Program-made: the position numbers and the translations under genes | Part shown: positions 6,267 to 13,382 of the stretch, one piece after another | Layout of the letters: each line of letters opens with the position of its first letter | Position numbering within the stretch: position 1 is the first letter of the stretch | DNA from: an uncultured Collinsella sp. | GTDB lineage: Bacteria > Actinomycetota > Coriobacteriia > Coriobacteriales > Coriobacteriaceae | Assembly: GCA_905209765.1 (NCBI GenBank) | Contig: CAJLUE010000036.1 | Coordinates: 1 to 17,622 of the forward strand | DNA length: 17,622 nt | Direction of reading: 5' to 3' | The notes under the pieces: generated by a model | Database searches by the model: none | What the model saw: the letters and a program-made list of their open reading frames with translations, nothing else | What the model was told of the DNA's origin: nothing

Positions 6267-7067
6267 ATGGAATACTCGATCATCCAGATCGCTCTGGTCT
6301 TCGTCGTCACGTTCATCGCGGCAATCGACCAGTTTGACTTCCTCGAGTCTCTCTATCAGCCCATCGTCACCGGCGCCGTCATCGGTCTTATCCTTGGCGA
6401 CCTCAACACCGGTCTTCTCGTGGGTGGTACCTATCAGCTCATGACGATCGGCAACATGCCGATCGGAGGCGCTCAGCCGCCTAACGCCGTCATCGGCGGC
6501 ATCATGGCAGCCATTCTCGCTATCGCCACGGGCCTCGAGCCCAACGCGGCAGTCGGTCTCGCCATTCCGTTCGCTCTGCTTGGCCAGCTCGGCGTTACCC
6601 TGGTCTTCACGCTTATGTCCCCGCTTATGTCCACGGCCGATAACATGGCTCACAACGCGGACACCAAGGGCATCGAGCGCCTGAACTACTTCGCCATGGC
6701 TCTGCTCGGCCTGATCTTCGCTGTCGTCGTCACCCTGTTCTTCATCGCTGGCGCTACCATTGGTCAGACCATCGCTTCCGCCATCCCGACTTGGCTGCAG
6801 ACCGGTCTGTCCGCTGCAGGCGGCATGATGCGCTTCGTCGGCTTCGCCGTCCTGCTCAAGGTTATGATGAACCGCGATATGTGGGGCTTCTTCCTCATGG
6901 GCTTTGGCCTCGCGCTCATCACCGTTGCCAACGATTCGCTGGCAACCCCTGCTCTGCTCATCCTCGCTCTCATCGGCTTCGGCATCGCTTTCTGGGACTT
7001 CCAGCAGCAGACCGAGCTGAAGGGTGCAGCTGTTTCTGACGGAGGTGACTTCGAAGATGGCATCTAA
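6267..7067 (+). CDS. agaW: PTS EIIC, mannose family, GalNAc-type (AgaW/AgaC-like)
   Basis: The 266-residue integral membrane protein forms part of the sugar channel. It is hydrophobic throughout, with segments near residues 5-22, 32-50, 75-95, 97-118, 142-165, 185-205 and 210-240. EIIC-Man signatures are GDLNTGLLVGGTYQL (44-58), IGGAQPPNAVIGG (67-79) and ADTKGIERLNYF. The end, DGGDFEDGI, resembles the EEFEDGI-type end of E. coli AgaW. A strong ribosome site (AAAGGAGG, 6253-6260) precedes ATG 6267, so it may be translated more strongly than EIIB. The last 11 bases overlap the start of the EIID gene. Confidence 0.88.
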   Translation: MEYSIIQIALVFVVTFIAAIDQFDFLESLYQPIVTGAVIGLILGDLNTGLLVGGTYQLMTIGNMPIGGAQPPNAVIGGIMAAILAIATGLEPNAAVGLAIPFALLGQLGVTLVFTLMSPLMSTADNMAHNADTKGIERLNYFAMALLGLIFAVVVTLFFIAGATIGQTIASAIPTWLQTGLSAAGGMMRFVGFAVLLKVMMNRDMWGFFLMGFGLALITVANDSLATPALLILALIGFGIAFWDFQQQTELKGAAVSDGGDFEDGI

Positions 7068-8139
7068 TGAGTATGTGATCCCGGAGCACTACGAGGATCT
7101 CACTCCTGCTCCGCAGCTCGACCAGAAGACCCTCAACAAGATGGCTTGGCGCTCCTGCTTCCTGCAGGCATCGTTCAACTACGAGCGCATGCAGGCCGCT
7201 GGCTGGCTCTACTCCATCATCCCCGGTCTGGAGAAGATCCACACCAACAAGAACGACCTCGCGGCTTCCATGAGCCACAACCTGGAGTTCTTCAACACCC
7301 ACCCGTTCCTTGTCACCTTTGTTATGGGCATCGTGCTTTCGCTCGAGCAGAACAAGGTTGACATCCCCACGATCCGCGCCGTCCGCGTCGCCGCAATGGG
7401 CCCGCTCGGTGGTATCGGTGACGCCCTGTTCTGGCTGACGCTCGTGCCTATCACGGCCGGCATCACCTCCAACATGGCCATCAACGGCAACGCCGCTGCA
7501 CCGATCATCTTCCTGGTGATCTTCAACGTCGTCCAGTTCGCTCTGCGCTTCTGGCTCATGAACTGGTCCTACAAGCTTGGCACCAGCGCTATTGACGCTC
7601 TGACCGCCAACATGCAGGCCTTCACGCGTGCCGCTTCCATCATGGGCGTCTTCGTCGTCGGTTGCCTGGTCGTCACCATGGGTGGCACCCAGATCAACCT
7701 CCAGATCCCCAACGGCACCACCCGTGGTCTCTCCGCTACTACCGTGATCGTCTCCGAGAAGGAGGCCGAGAACTTCACCGGTATGGAGGGCATCGATACC
7801 GAGACCGCTGAGGCCGGTACCATCGCCATGACCGATAAGGACGGCAACGCCCTTACCGCTTCCGATGCCGACGGCAACGCTGTCGAGTGCGGCGTCACCG
7901 ATCTGGGTAACGGCATGGAGTCCGTGACCTACGGCACCGTTACCGAGGATCCGGTCAACTTCTCTGTTGCCGACACCCTCAACACCATCGTCCCGAAGCT
8001 CGTCCCGCTTATGCTTACGCTGCTGCTTTACTACATGTTCGCTAAGCACAGCTGGACCCCGACCAAGGGCATTCTCCTGCTCTTCGTCCTTGGCATCCTG
8101 GGCGCTGGCCCGCTTGGTCTCTGGCCGAGCATCTGGTAA
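7057..8139 (+). CDS. agaE: PTS EIID, mannose family, GalNAc-type (AgaE-like), with an unusual insert
   Basis: The protein has 360 residues, longer than the usual 270-305 for EIID. Start ATG 7057 is chosen because GGAGGTGA (7041-7048) precedes it by 8 bases; an ATG at 7024 in the same frame lacks a site and would overlap EIIC more. Residues ~28-215 match AgaE/ManZ: LQASFNYERMQAAGW, NTHPFLVTFVMGI, AAMGPLGGIGDALFW (the EIID signature) and an Arg-rich membrane-associated part. After that, residues ~221-300 are a hydrophilic Thr/Asp/Glu/Gly-rich segment absent from the family members I know. The conserved end resumes at FSVADTLNTIVPKLVPLMLTLLLYYMF. It overlaps the EIIC end by 11 bases and is the last gene before the terminator. 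Confidence 0.87.
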   Translation: MASNEYVIPEHYEDLTPAPQLDQKTLNKMAWRSCFLQASFNYERMQAAGWLYSIIPGLEKIHTNKNDLAASMSHNLEFFNTHPFLVTFVMGIVLSLEQNKVDIPTIRAVRVAAMGPLGGIGDALFWLTLVPITAGITSNMAINGNAAAPIIFLVIFNVVQFALRFWLMNWSYKLGTSAIDALTANMQAFTRAASIMGVFVVGCLVVTMGGTQINLQIPNGTTRGLSATTVIVSEKEAENFTGMEGIDTETAEAGTIAMTDKDGNALTASDADGNAVECGVTDLGNGMESVTYGTVTEDPVNFSVADTLNTIVPKLVPLMLTLLLYYMFAKHSWTPTKGILLLFVLGILGAGPLGLWPSIW

Positions 8140-8152
8140 GGCTCTAGCTTGA

Positions 8153-8240
8153 GGGGTGTGTCCCTACGCGGCTCACACCCCGACCCCTTAAGCCATGTGT
8201 ATGTTAAAAGCCGCGTGCTCGAAAGAGCGCGCGGCTTTTG
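8153..8240 (+). terminator. Tandem hairpins ending the PTS operon
   Basis: The first hairpin has GGGGTGTG (8153-8160) paired with CACACCCC (8174-8181). The second is a strong terminator: AAAAGCCGCG (8206-8215) with CGCGGCTTTT (8230-8239), continued by GCTC/GAGC around a GAAA tetraloop, followed by GTTTTC. The second also has a matching A-run on its 5' side. Confidence 0.85.
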
Positions 8241-8324
8241 TTTTCTTAATGATTCGGGTGTGGCAGACAGATAATGCATAACACCCTAGGTAGTTAGCCG
8301 AATTCGAGCAAAAGGGAGGATAGG

Positions 8325-9056
8325 ATGGCGATCGGAGCGCGTAAGCAACCGCTGTACGATCAGCTGGTCGATATTCTGACCGAAAAGATTGACCATGAAT
8401 ATCGCGCCGGTGACATGATTCCTTCCGAGCGCGAACTTTCGGAGCGCTATGGTCTCTCGCGCACTACGGTACGCCTGGCTCTGCAGGAACTGGAGCGTTT
8501 AGGACTGGTGGTTCGGCAGCACGGTCGCGGTACCTTTGTGACCGACCGTTCGGCAAAAGCAACCAATCTTATGCAGTCCTACAGCTTTACCGAGCAGATG
8601 CGCGCGATGGGTCGAGAACCCGAGACCACGATTCTCGAGTTTTGCGAGATGGAGGCCGATAAGAATCTGGCCGAGCATATGGGATTGCGCATCGGTGATC
8701 GCATTTTTAAGCTCAAGCGCCTTCGCTCTGCCGACAACATGCCCATGATGGTCGAACGCAGCTATCTACCGGTTCGTCAATTTCTGTCCCTAAAGCGACC
8801 GCTGCTGGAGCGTAAGCCGCTTTACGATGTGATTGAGCAGGACTTTCAGCAAAAGATTCGCGTGGCCGAAGAGGAGTTCTATGCGAGCATAGCCCGTCCC
8901 ACCGATGCCCACCTTTTGGGAATTGTCGAGGGCTCGCCTGTGCTCGATTTGGTCAGGACTACGTATAACGAGTCAAACGAGGTAGTGGAGTACACACTCT
9001 CGGTTGCTCGTGCCGATCAGTTTAAATACAAGGTTTACCACCAGCGCAGTAACTAG
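8325..9056 (+). CDS. GntR/HutC-family regulator with UTRA sugar-phosphate domain
   Basis: The protein has 243 residues, typical of the HutC subfamily. Residues ~8-75 form the winged helix (PLYDQLVDILTEKI, then PSERELSERYGLSRTTVRLA, then HGRGTFV). Residues ~85-238 form the UTRA domain, seen in SYSFTEQMRAMGREPETTI, LKRLRSADNMPMMVERSYLP and the end YTLSVARADQFKYKVYH. UTRA domains of NagR/DasR/AgaR-like regulators bind phosphorylated amino sugars such as GlcNAc-6-P or GlcN-6-P. Here a GalNAc-pathway phosphate is the natural inference. ATG 8325 follows GGGAGGA. The gene stands between the PTS operon and agaS-like gene, both of which carry the TGGTTACTACCA site. It has its own short upstream region; autoregulation is possible but unproven. 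Confidence 0.92.
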   Translation: MAIGARKQPLYDQLVDILTEKIDHEYRAGDMIPSERELSERYGLSRTTVRLALQELERLGLVVRQHGRGTFVTDRSAKATNLMQSYSFTEQMRAMGREPETTILEFCEMEADKNLAEHMGLRIGDRIFKLKRLRSADNMPMMVERSYLPVRQFLSLKRPLLERKPLYDVIEQDFQQKIRVAEEEFYASIARPTDAHLLGIVEGSPVLDLVRTTYNESNEVVEYTLSVARADQFKYKVYHQRSN

Positions 9057-9096
9057 TGCTCGCATCGTTTCCATATGGTGATTCTTTGCATTTAAC

Positions 9097-9131
9097 TGGT
9101 TACTACCAGATAACCAACCGAAGTGTATAAT
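9097..9131 (+). promoter_or_regulatory. agaS promoter with overlapping candidate GntR operator
   Basis: TGGTTACTACCA (9097-9108) is identical to the site at 4804. A consensus -10 TATAAT lies at 9126-9131, so the palindrome covers the -35 position at the normal 17-base spacing. A further ACCA half-site is at 9113-9116. Bound repressor would exclude RNA polymerase. Confidence 0.7.
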
Positions 9132-9170
9132 TGCACGTCAGAGGATTACTTCTAGAGAGAGGTATTAGAA

Positions 9171-10337
9171 ATGTTCGAGAAGAGTGTCGAGGAGCTCACC
9201 GAGCTCGGCGCCCAGATCACCACGGCCGAGATTGCTCAGCAGCCCGAGCTTTGGCGTGATACGCTCAACATCTATCGCGAGAACAAGGAGGCCATCGAGG
9301 CCTTCCTGGCCGAGGCTCGCGCTATGGGCGAGGGTCGTCTGTCCGTTGTCTTCACCGGTGCCGGTACGTCCGACTACGTTGGCGATACCTGCGCCCCGTA
9401 CCTGCGTCACGCTGGCAACACTGATCTCTACGACTTTAAGCCCATCGCCACGACCGACATCGTGAGCGCCCCGCGCGACTTCCTGCGCGCCGAGGATCCC
9501 ACGCTCGTGGTTTCCTTTGCCCGCTCTGGCAACAGCCCCGAGAGCCTTGCCGCCGTTGCCGTTGCCAAGGAGCTCGTCCACAACGTCAAGTTCCTCAACA
9601 TCACCTGCGCTCCCGAGGGCAAGCTTGCCGTCGAGTCTGCCGATGATCCCAATGCGCTGACGCTGCTCATTCCGCGCGCCAACGACAAGGGCTTCGCCAT
9701 GACCGGTTCTTATTCCTGCATGACCCTGCTCTCCACCCTTATTTTCGACACTGCCTCTGACGAGCAGAAGGCCGAGTGGGTCGAGACGATTGCCAAGATG
9801 GGCGAGGAGGTCATCTCCTGTGAGCCCGAGATCGCCGATTACCTGGCTGGCGATTTCAACCGCGTGACCTACTTGGGTTCTGGCTCCTTCGGTGGCCTTG
9901 CTCAGGAGAGCCAGCTCAAGATCCTCGAGCTCGCTCACGGTCTGGTCGCTACTTCCTACGACACCTCCATGGGCTATCGTCACGGACCTAAGTCCTTCGT
10001 CGACGATAAGACGCTCGTCTTCGTGTTCGTCAACAACGACGCCTACACCCGTCAGTACGACATCGACATCCTCAACGAGATCGGTGGCGACAAGATTGCT
10101 CAGCACACCGTTGCCGTTCAGCAGGATGGCGCTACCGTCTACGAGGGCGAGTCCTTCACCTTTAAGGGCTACGAGGCGCTTCCCGAGGGCTACCTTGCCC
10201 TGCCGTTCGTGATGTTTGCCCAGGCTATCAGCCTGCTCAACTCCGTGCGCGTGGGCAACACGCCCGATACGCCGAGCCCCACCGGCACGGTCAACCGCGT
10301 GGTCAAGGGTGTGACGATTCACCCCTTCACCGCTTAA
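9171..10337 (+). CDS. agaS: SIS-domain sugar-phosphate deaminase/isomerase (AgaS-like)
   Basis: The protein has 388 residues, close to E. coli AgaS (384). It contains two SIS domains. The first has GAGTSDYVGD (63-72) and SFARSGNSPES (115-125); the second has YLGSGSFGGLAQES (234-247) and MGYRHGPKSFVDD (267-279). The end, GNTPDTPSPTGTVNRVVKGV, is a hallmark of AgaS. AgaS converts galactosamine-6-P to tagatose-6-P with release of ammonia. Glutamine:fructose-6-P amidotransferase is excluded by the absence of an amidotransferase domain. Start ATG 9171 follows GAGAGG. It has its own regulated promoter and is followed by a strong terminator, so it is mainly monocistronic. It is cytoplasmic. Confidence 0.9.
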   Translation: MFEKSVEELTELGAQITTAEIAQQPELWRDTLNIYRENKEAIEAFLAEARAMGEGRLSVVFTGAGTSDYVGDTCAPYLRHAGNTDLYDFKPIATTDIVSAPRDFLRAEDPTLVVSFARSGNSPESLAAVAVAKELVHNVKFLNITCAPEGKLAVESADDPNALTLLIPRANDKGFAMTGSYSCMTLLSTLIFDTASDEQKAEWVETIAKMGEEVISCEPEIADYLAGDFNRVTYLGSGSFGGLAQESQLKILELAHGLVATSYDTSMGYRHGPKSFVDDKTLVFVFVNNDAYTRQYDIDILNEIGGDKIAQHTVAVQQDGATVYEGESFTFKGYEALPEGYLALPFVMFAQAISLLNSVRVGNTPDTPSPTGTVNRVVKGVTIHPFTA

Positions 10338-10355
10338 TCGCGTCCCCCTGTAAGG

Positions 10356-10397
10356 GCGCCCGTCCGCTCATAACGGCGGGCGGGCGCTTTTTGTTTT
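10356..10397 (+). terminator. Strong intrinsic terminator between agaS and nagA
   Basis: A 12-bp GC-rich stem (GCGCCCGTCCGC at 10356-10367 with 10376-10387, one G-T pair) and an 8-base loop are followed by TTTTTGTTTTT. It should uncouple most nagA transcription from the agaS promoter. Confidence 0.9.
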
Positions 10398-10455
10398 TAC
10401 ATGGACCGGGTATAAGCATTACCACAGTCAACTGCTTTAGAAGCAAGGAGTGCAT

Positions 10456-11625
10456 ATGAGCACGTACGCAATTAAGGCTGACAAGTTCTTCTTGCCGGCA
10501 GGCCCGCAACTGGGCGGCTATCTTATGGTCGAGGATGGCGTTTTTGGCGCCTGGCAGGCCGACGAGCCCTCTTGCGAGATTAAGGACTACACGGGATCGT
10601 GGATCGCACCGGGTATGGTCGATACTCACATCCATGGCTTCTATAACCACTCGACTACCGATAACGATCCCGAGGGCATTGATATCAGCTCGACCGAGCT
10701 CGCCCGTCGCGGTACCACCAGCTGGCTGCCCACGACGTTCACCGATGGCGTCGAGCAGATCAAGGATGCCTGCGCCGCCATCGCCCAGGCGGACGAGGGT
10801 CGCGGCCCCGACTTCTGCGGTGCTCGCATTCAGGGCATCTATCTGGAGGGCCCCTTCTTTACCATGAAGCACGTGGGCGCGCAGAACCCCGCTTATCTTA
10901 TCGATCCCTCCGAGGAGGTCTTCGATCAGTGGCAGGAGGCTGCGGGCGGTCGCATCGTTAAGAGCGCCATGGCGGCCGAGCGCGACGGTGCCGCTGCTTA
11001 TGCGGCTGCTCTGAACGCCAAGGGTGTGGTGACCAGCATCGGTCACTCCGACGCCACCTACGATGAGTGCATCGCCGCCATCAACGCCGGTGCCAGCTGC
11101 TTTACGCATACCTATAACGGCCAGCGCGGGCTGCATCACCGTGAGCCCGGTGTCGTGGGCGCTGCCATGTCCACGCCCGAGACCTACGCCGAGATCATCT
11201 GTGACGGTAAGCACGTAAACCCTGCCGCCATCAAGGCGCTGCTGCAGGCAAAGGGCTGGCAGCACACGGTGCTCATCACCGACTGCCTGGGTTGCGGCGG
11301 CATGCCCGAGGGCAGCTACACCAGTGGTGGCATGGACGTCATCATGAAGGACAACCTGTGCTGGCTCGCCGACGGCAAGAGCATTGCCGGCTCGGTGCTC
11401 ACGCTTGCCCAGGGCGTCAAGAACATTGTCGATTGGGGCATCGCCAGCGCTGATATCGCCATTCGCATGGCAACCGAGGTGCCGGCTCGCTCTGCGCACA
11501 TCGAGGATAAGTGCGGCAGCATCATGCCGGGTCGCGACGCCGACTTTGTCGTGTTCGACCATGAGCTCACCCTCGTCGAGACGTATGTTGGCGGCCAGAG
11601 CGTCGGCAACGCCTTTACCGATTAA
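10456..11625 (+). CDS. nagA: N-acetylhexosamine-6-phosphate deacetylase (NagA/AgaA family)
   Basis: The 389-residue protein is an amidohydrolase-superfamily deacetylase. It removes acetate from GlcNAc-6-P or GalNAc-6-P; the GalNAc-type PTS and AgaS around it suggest GalNAc-6-P, but sequence alone does not decide. Motifs are APGMVDTHIHG (metal site His58, His60), GIYLEGPF (Glu131), SIGHSDATY (His197), FTHTYNGQRGLHHREPG (His218) and VLITDCLG (catalytic Asp276). The usual THLFNAM is THTYNGQ here. ATG 10456 is 5 bases after AAGGAG; a GTG at 10450 lies inside that site. TATAAG at 10411-10416 could be a weak -10 of its own. A decayed copy of its 3' end lies at 14337-14483. Confidence 0.92.
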   Translation: MSTYAIKADKFFLPAGPQLGGYLMVEDGVFGAWQADEPSCEIKDYTGSWIAPGMVDTHIHGFYNHSTTDNDPEGIDISSTELARRGTTSWLPTTFTDGVEQIKDACAAIAQADEGRGPDFCGARIQGIYLEGPFFTMKHVGAQNPAYLIDPSEEVFDQWQEAAGGRIVKSAMAAERDGAAAYAAALNAKGVVTSIGHSDATYDECIAAINAGASCFTHTYNGQRGLHHREPGVVGAAMSTPETYAEIICDGKHVNPAAIKALLQAKGWQHTVLITDCLGCGGMPEGSYTSGGMDVIMKDNLCWLADGKSIAGSVLTLAQGVKNIVDWGIASADIAIRMATEVPARSAHIEDKCGSIMPGRDADFVVFDHELTLVETYVGGQSVGNAFTD

Positions 11626-11630
11626 CGATA

Positions 11631-11669
11631 GAAAAAGACGGCGGGCCCGAATCTGCTCGGACCCGCCGT
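11631..11669. terminator. Bidirectional terminator between nagA and the flavodoxin gene
   Basis: A 13-bp stem (11638-11650 with 11657-11669, one mismatch) has a 6-base loop between two converging genes. The A-run at 11632-11636 gives a T-run on the minus strand, so it is a better terminator for the flavodoxin gene, but it can also fold in the nagA transcript. Confidence 0.75.
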
Positions 11670-11700
11670 ATGGGTTAAACGCTCAAAAGCACCTTTACAG

Positions 11701-12285
11701 TTACAGCTTGTTAGCGATCTTCTTTGCCGTGCGCTTGACGCCGGCCACAAGACCCCCCGCGGGATGCTCCTTCTCGTAGGCTAGACGCTTCTCGCGCTTG
11801 GCATACTCTTCGACGATGATGTCGCCGTACTCGTCTTCGATTTTGTTGAAGAAATCGACGGCGCCCTTAATTTCCTCAGCGGTCGGGTGTCCCTTCTGGA
11901 CGCCGCCGGTGAGTTTGAACGGCCCCCACGTATCAAAGCCGGGACAGCCGTAGACGCCCATAAAGATGGCCTGCCTCATGCGGCAGATGCCATCGATATC
12001 CTTGCCGTACCACTTGTTTTTGCCACCGTAGGTCATAAGGCCAAACACCTTGTCCTGCGGCTGCAGCACGTTCGTGAGCACGCGTGCCATGTCCTTGTCG
12101 ATCTCGGAGTAATAGATGCCCGTGGCGACACCGATCAGATGGTATTCGTGCAGGTCGGGGTACTCGTTTTTACCGAGTGACTTCACGTCGAGGGTATCGA
12201 TCTCGGGGTGCGCCTCGACGATGGCGTCCACGAGCTTTTTCGTATTGCCGTGGTGGTGTGAGGCATAAAGGATGATGGTTCGCAT
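11701..12285 (-). CDS. Flavodoxin-family protein
   Basis: The protein has 194 residues. The start MRTIILYASHHHGNTKKLVDAI contains the FMN-phosphate loop (YASHHHGNTKK, residues 7-17). DLHEYHLIGVATGIYYSEIDKDM and FGLMTYGGKNKWYG provide the aromatic and glycine residues that normally flank the flavin ring. A family-variable segment (VYGCPGFDTWGPFKLTGGVQKGHPTAEEIKGAV) and a basic C-terminal helix (VAGVKRTAKKIANKL) follow. It is probably an FMN electron carrier or a small flavin oxidoreductase. The ATG at 12285 is preceded by a GAAAGG ribosome site on the minus strand. The frame extends upstream without a stop to 12873, but that part lies antisense to the mutarotase gene. It is divergent from that gene and convergent with nagA. 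Confidence 0.85.
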   Translation of the reverse strand: MRTIILYASHHHGNTKKLVDAIVEAHPEIDTLDVKSLGKNEYPDLHEYHLIGVATGIYYSEIDKDMARVLTNVLQPQDKVFGLMTYGGKNKWYGKDIDGICRMRQAIFMGVYGCPGFDTWGPFKLTGGVQKGHPTAEEIKGAVDFFNKIEDEYGDIIVEEYAKREKRLAYEKEHPAGGLVAGVKRTAKKIANKL

Positions 12286-12441
12286 AAGAAGGCCTTTCAG
12301 CTGTAATTGCATCAATGTCTGTATGGTACCCCGTTGCATGGCTGGGAAACCGGACGCATCGATGAACGTGCGGGTTTGTCCTTTGGTCAGGGCCGAGACG
12401 GGTTCTTGCGAGCAAAAAGCAGTTGTTCGAAAGGATGGACA

Positions 12442-13323
12442 ATGGAATACGCTCTCTCCAACGATTCGATTTCTATCAAGGTCTCCACGGCCGGTGGTTC
12501 GTTTACCTCGATTGAGGCTGGAGGTCGCGAGTACTTGTGGCAGGGCGATCCCGCCGTGTGGTCCGGCCAGGCACCGATTTGCTTCCCGATTTGCGGAGGT
12601 TTGCGCGATAACAGCGCCATGACGTTTGCCGGACATCATGTGAAGCTCGCCCGCCACGGCTTTGCGCGCAAGCAGGAGTGGAAGCTGTTGAGCCAAAGCA
12701 CAAACGAGCTGGCTATGTGCCTGGCTTCGGAGGATAACGCCGCGCTGCTGAGCGATTATCCGTATCCGTTTAAGCTTGTCGCCCGCTATACGCTCGAGGA
12801 CGCCGCCGTGCGCGTCTCCTATGAGGTTACCAACGAGGGCACCGAGGACATGCCTTTCTTTATCGGTGGACACCCCGGCTTTAGGTGCCCGCTCGATGAG
12901 GGCGAGGCCTATACGGACTACGAGTTGCGTTTTGAGAAAGACGAGGCTGCTGAGCTTTGCACTGCCGTCCCCTCGACTGGCTTGATTGACGTGACCAACC
13001 GCTCCAAGAACCCCATGGTGGGAAAGACGCTGCCTCTGTCACATGAGCTCTTCGATTTTGCGGAGACCATCTTTGACGTGCTCGAGAGCCGTCAGGTCAC
13101 GCTTTCCAAAAAGGGCGAGGACAAGGGTGTTCGCCTGAGCTTTGAGGGCTTCCCGTACCTCATTGTGTGGAGCAAGCCCGAGGGTGATTTTGTGGCAGTT
13201 GAGCCCTGGGGCGGTCTTTCGACCTGCTCCGATGAGGACGACGTGCTTGAGCACAAGCGCGGCTGCCTTATCGCCAAGCCCAAAGAAACCATCGTGCGCT
13301 CGTTCACAATCGAGATTCTGTAG
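12442..13323 (+). CDS. lacX: Aldose 1-epimerase family protein, LacX-like
   Basis: The protein has 293 residues from ATG 12442, which follows AAAGGATGG; an in-frame open stretch upstream to 12307 has no site and lies over the flavodoxin promoter side. The mutarotase fold is shown by YLWQGDPAVWSGQAPICFP, the active-site HGFAR (72-76, His72), FIGGHPGF (His144) and the catalytic Glu254 in FVAVEPWGG. This variant is the LacX/YeaD-like group rather than classical GalM, which is separately encoded at 16290. It would interconvert anomers of a sugar or sugar phosphate. In lactococcal lac operons lacX stands with lacC, and here lacC follows after 59 bases, so the pairing is meaningful. Confidence 0.83.
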   Translation: MEYALSNDSISIKVSTAGGSFTSIEAGGREYLWQGDPAVWSGQAPICFPICGGLRDNSAMTFAGHHVKLARHGFARKQEWKLLSQSTNELAMCLASEDNAALLSDYPYPFKLVARYTLEDAAVRVSYEVTNEGTEDMPFFIGGHPGFRCPLDEGEAYTDYELRFEKDEAAELCTAVPSTGLIDVTNRSKNPMVGKTLPLSHELFDFAETIFDVLESRQVTLSKKGEDKGVRLSFEGFPYLIVWSKPEGDFVAVEPWGGLSTCSDEDDVLEHKRGCLIAKPKETIVRSFTIEIL

Positions 13324-13382
13324 TCGCATGTAGCCAATTCGTTTTGCAAGGCATAAGGAGCCTGCGAGATAAGGAGCTAGAA

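Noticed and set aside
8288..8299. AGGTAGTTAGCC before the GntR gene as an autoregulatory operator
   Set aside because: It matches only about 8 of 12 positions of the operator read in reverse (TGGTAGTAACCA) and both outer arms are altered, so it was not listed as a site.
9165..10322. 385-codon minus-strand open frame opposite agaS; similar long ones opposite the SurA-like gene (2064-3251), EIID (6970-8049), nagA (10327-11562) and lacC (13377-14531)
   Set aside because: They are antisense shadows of high-GC genes whose protein families are recognisable on the plus strand. The shadows show low-complexity Gly/Val/His/Asp composition and no ribosome sites.
12286..12873. N-terminal extension of the flavodoxin frame
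   Set aside because: It lies antisense to the LacX-like gene, and the flavodoxin fold begins exactly at MRTIIL after a good ribosome site.
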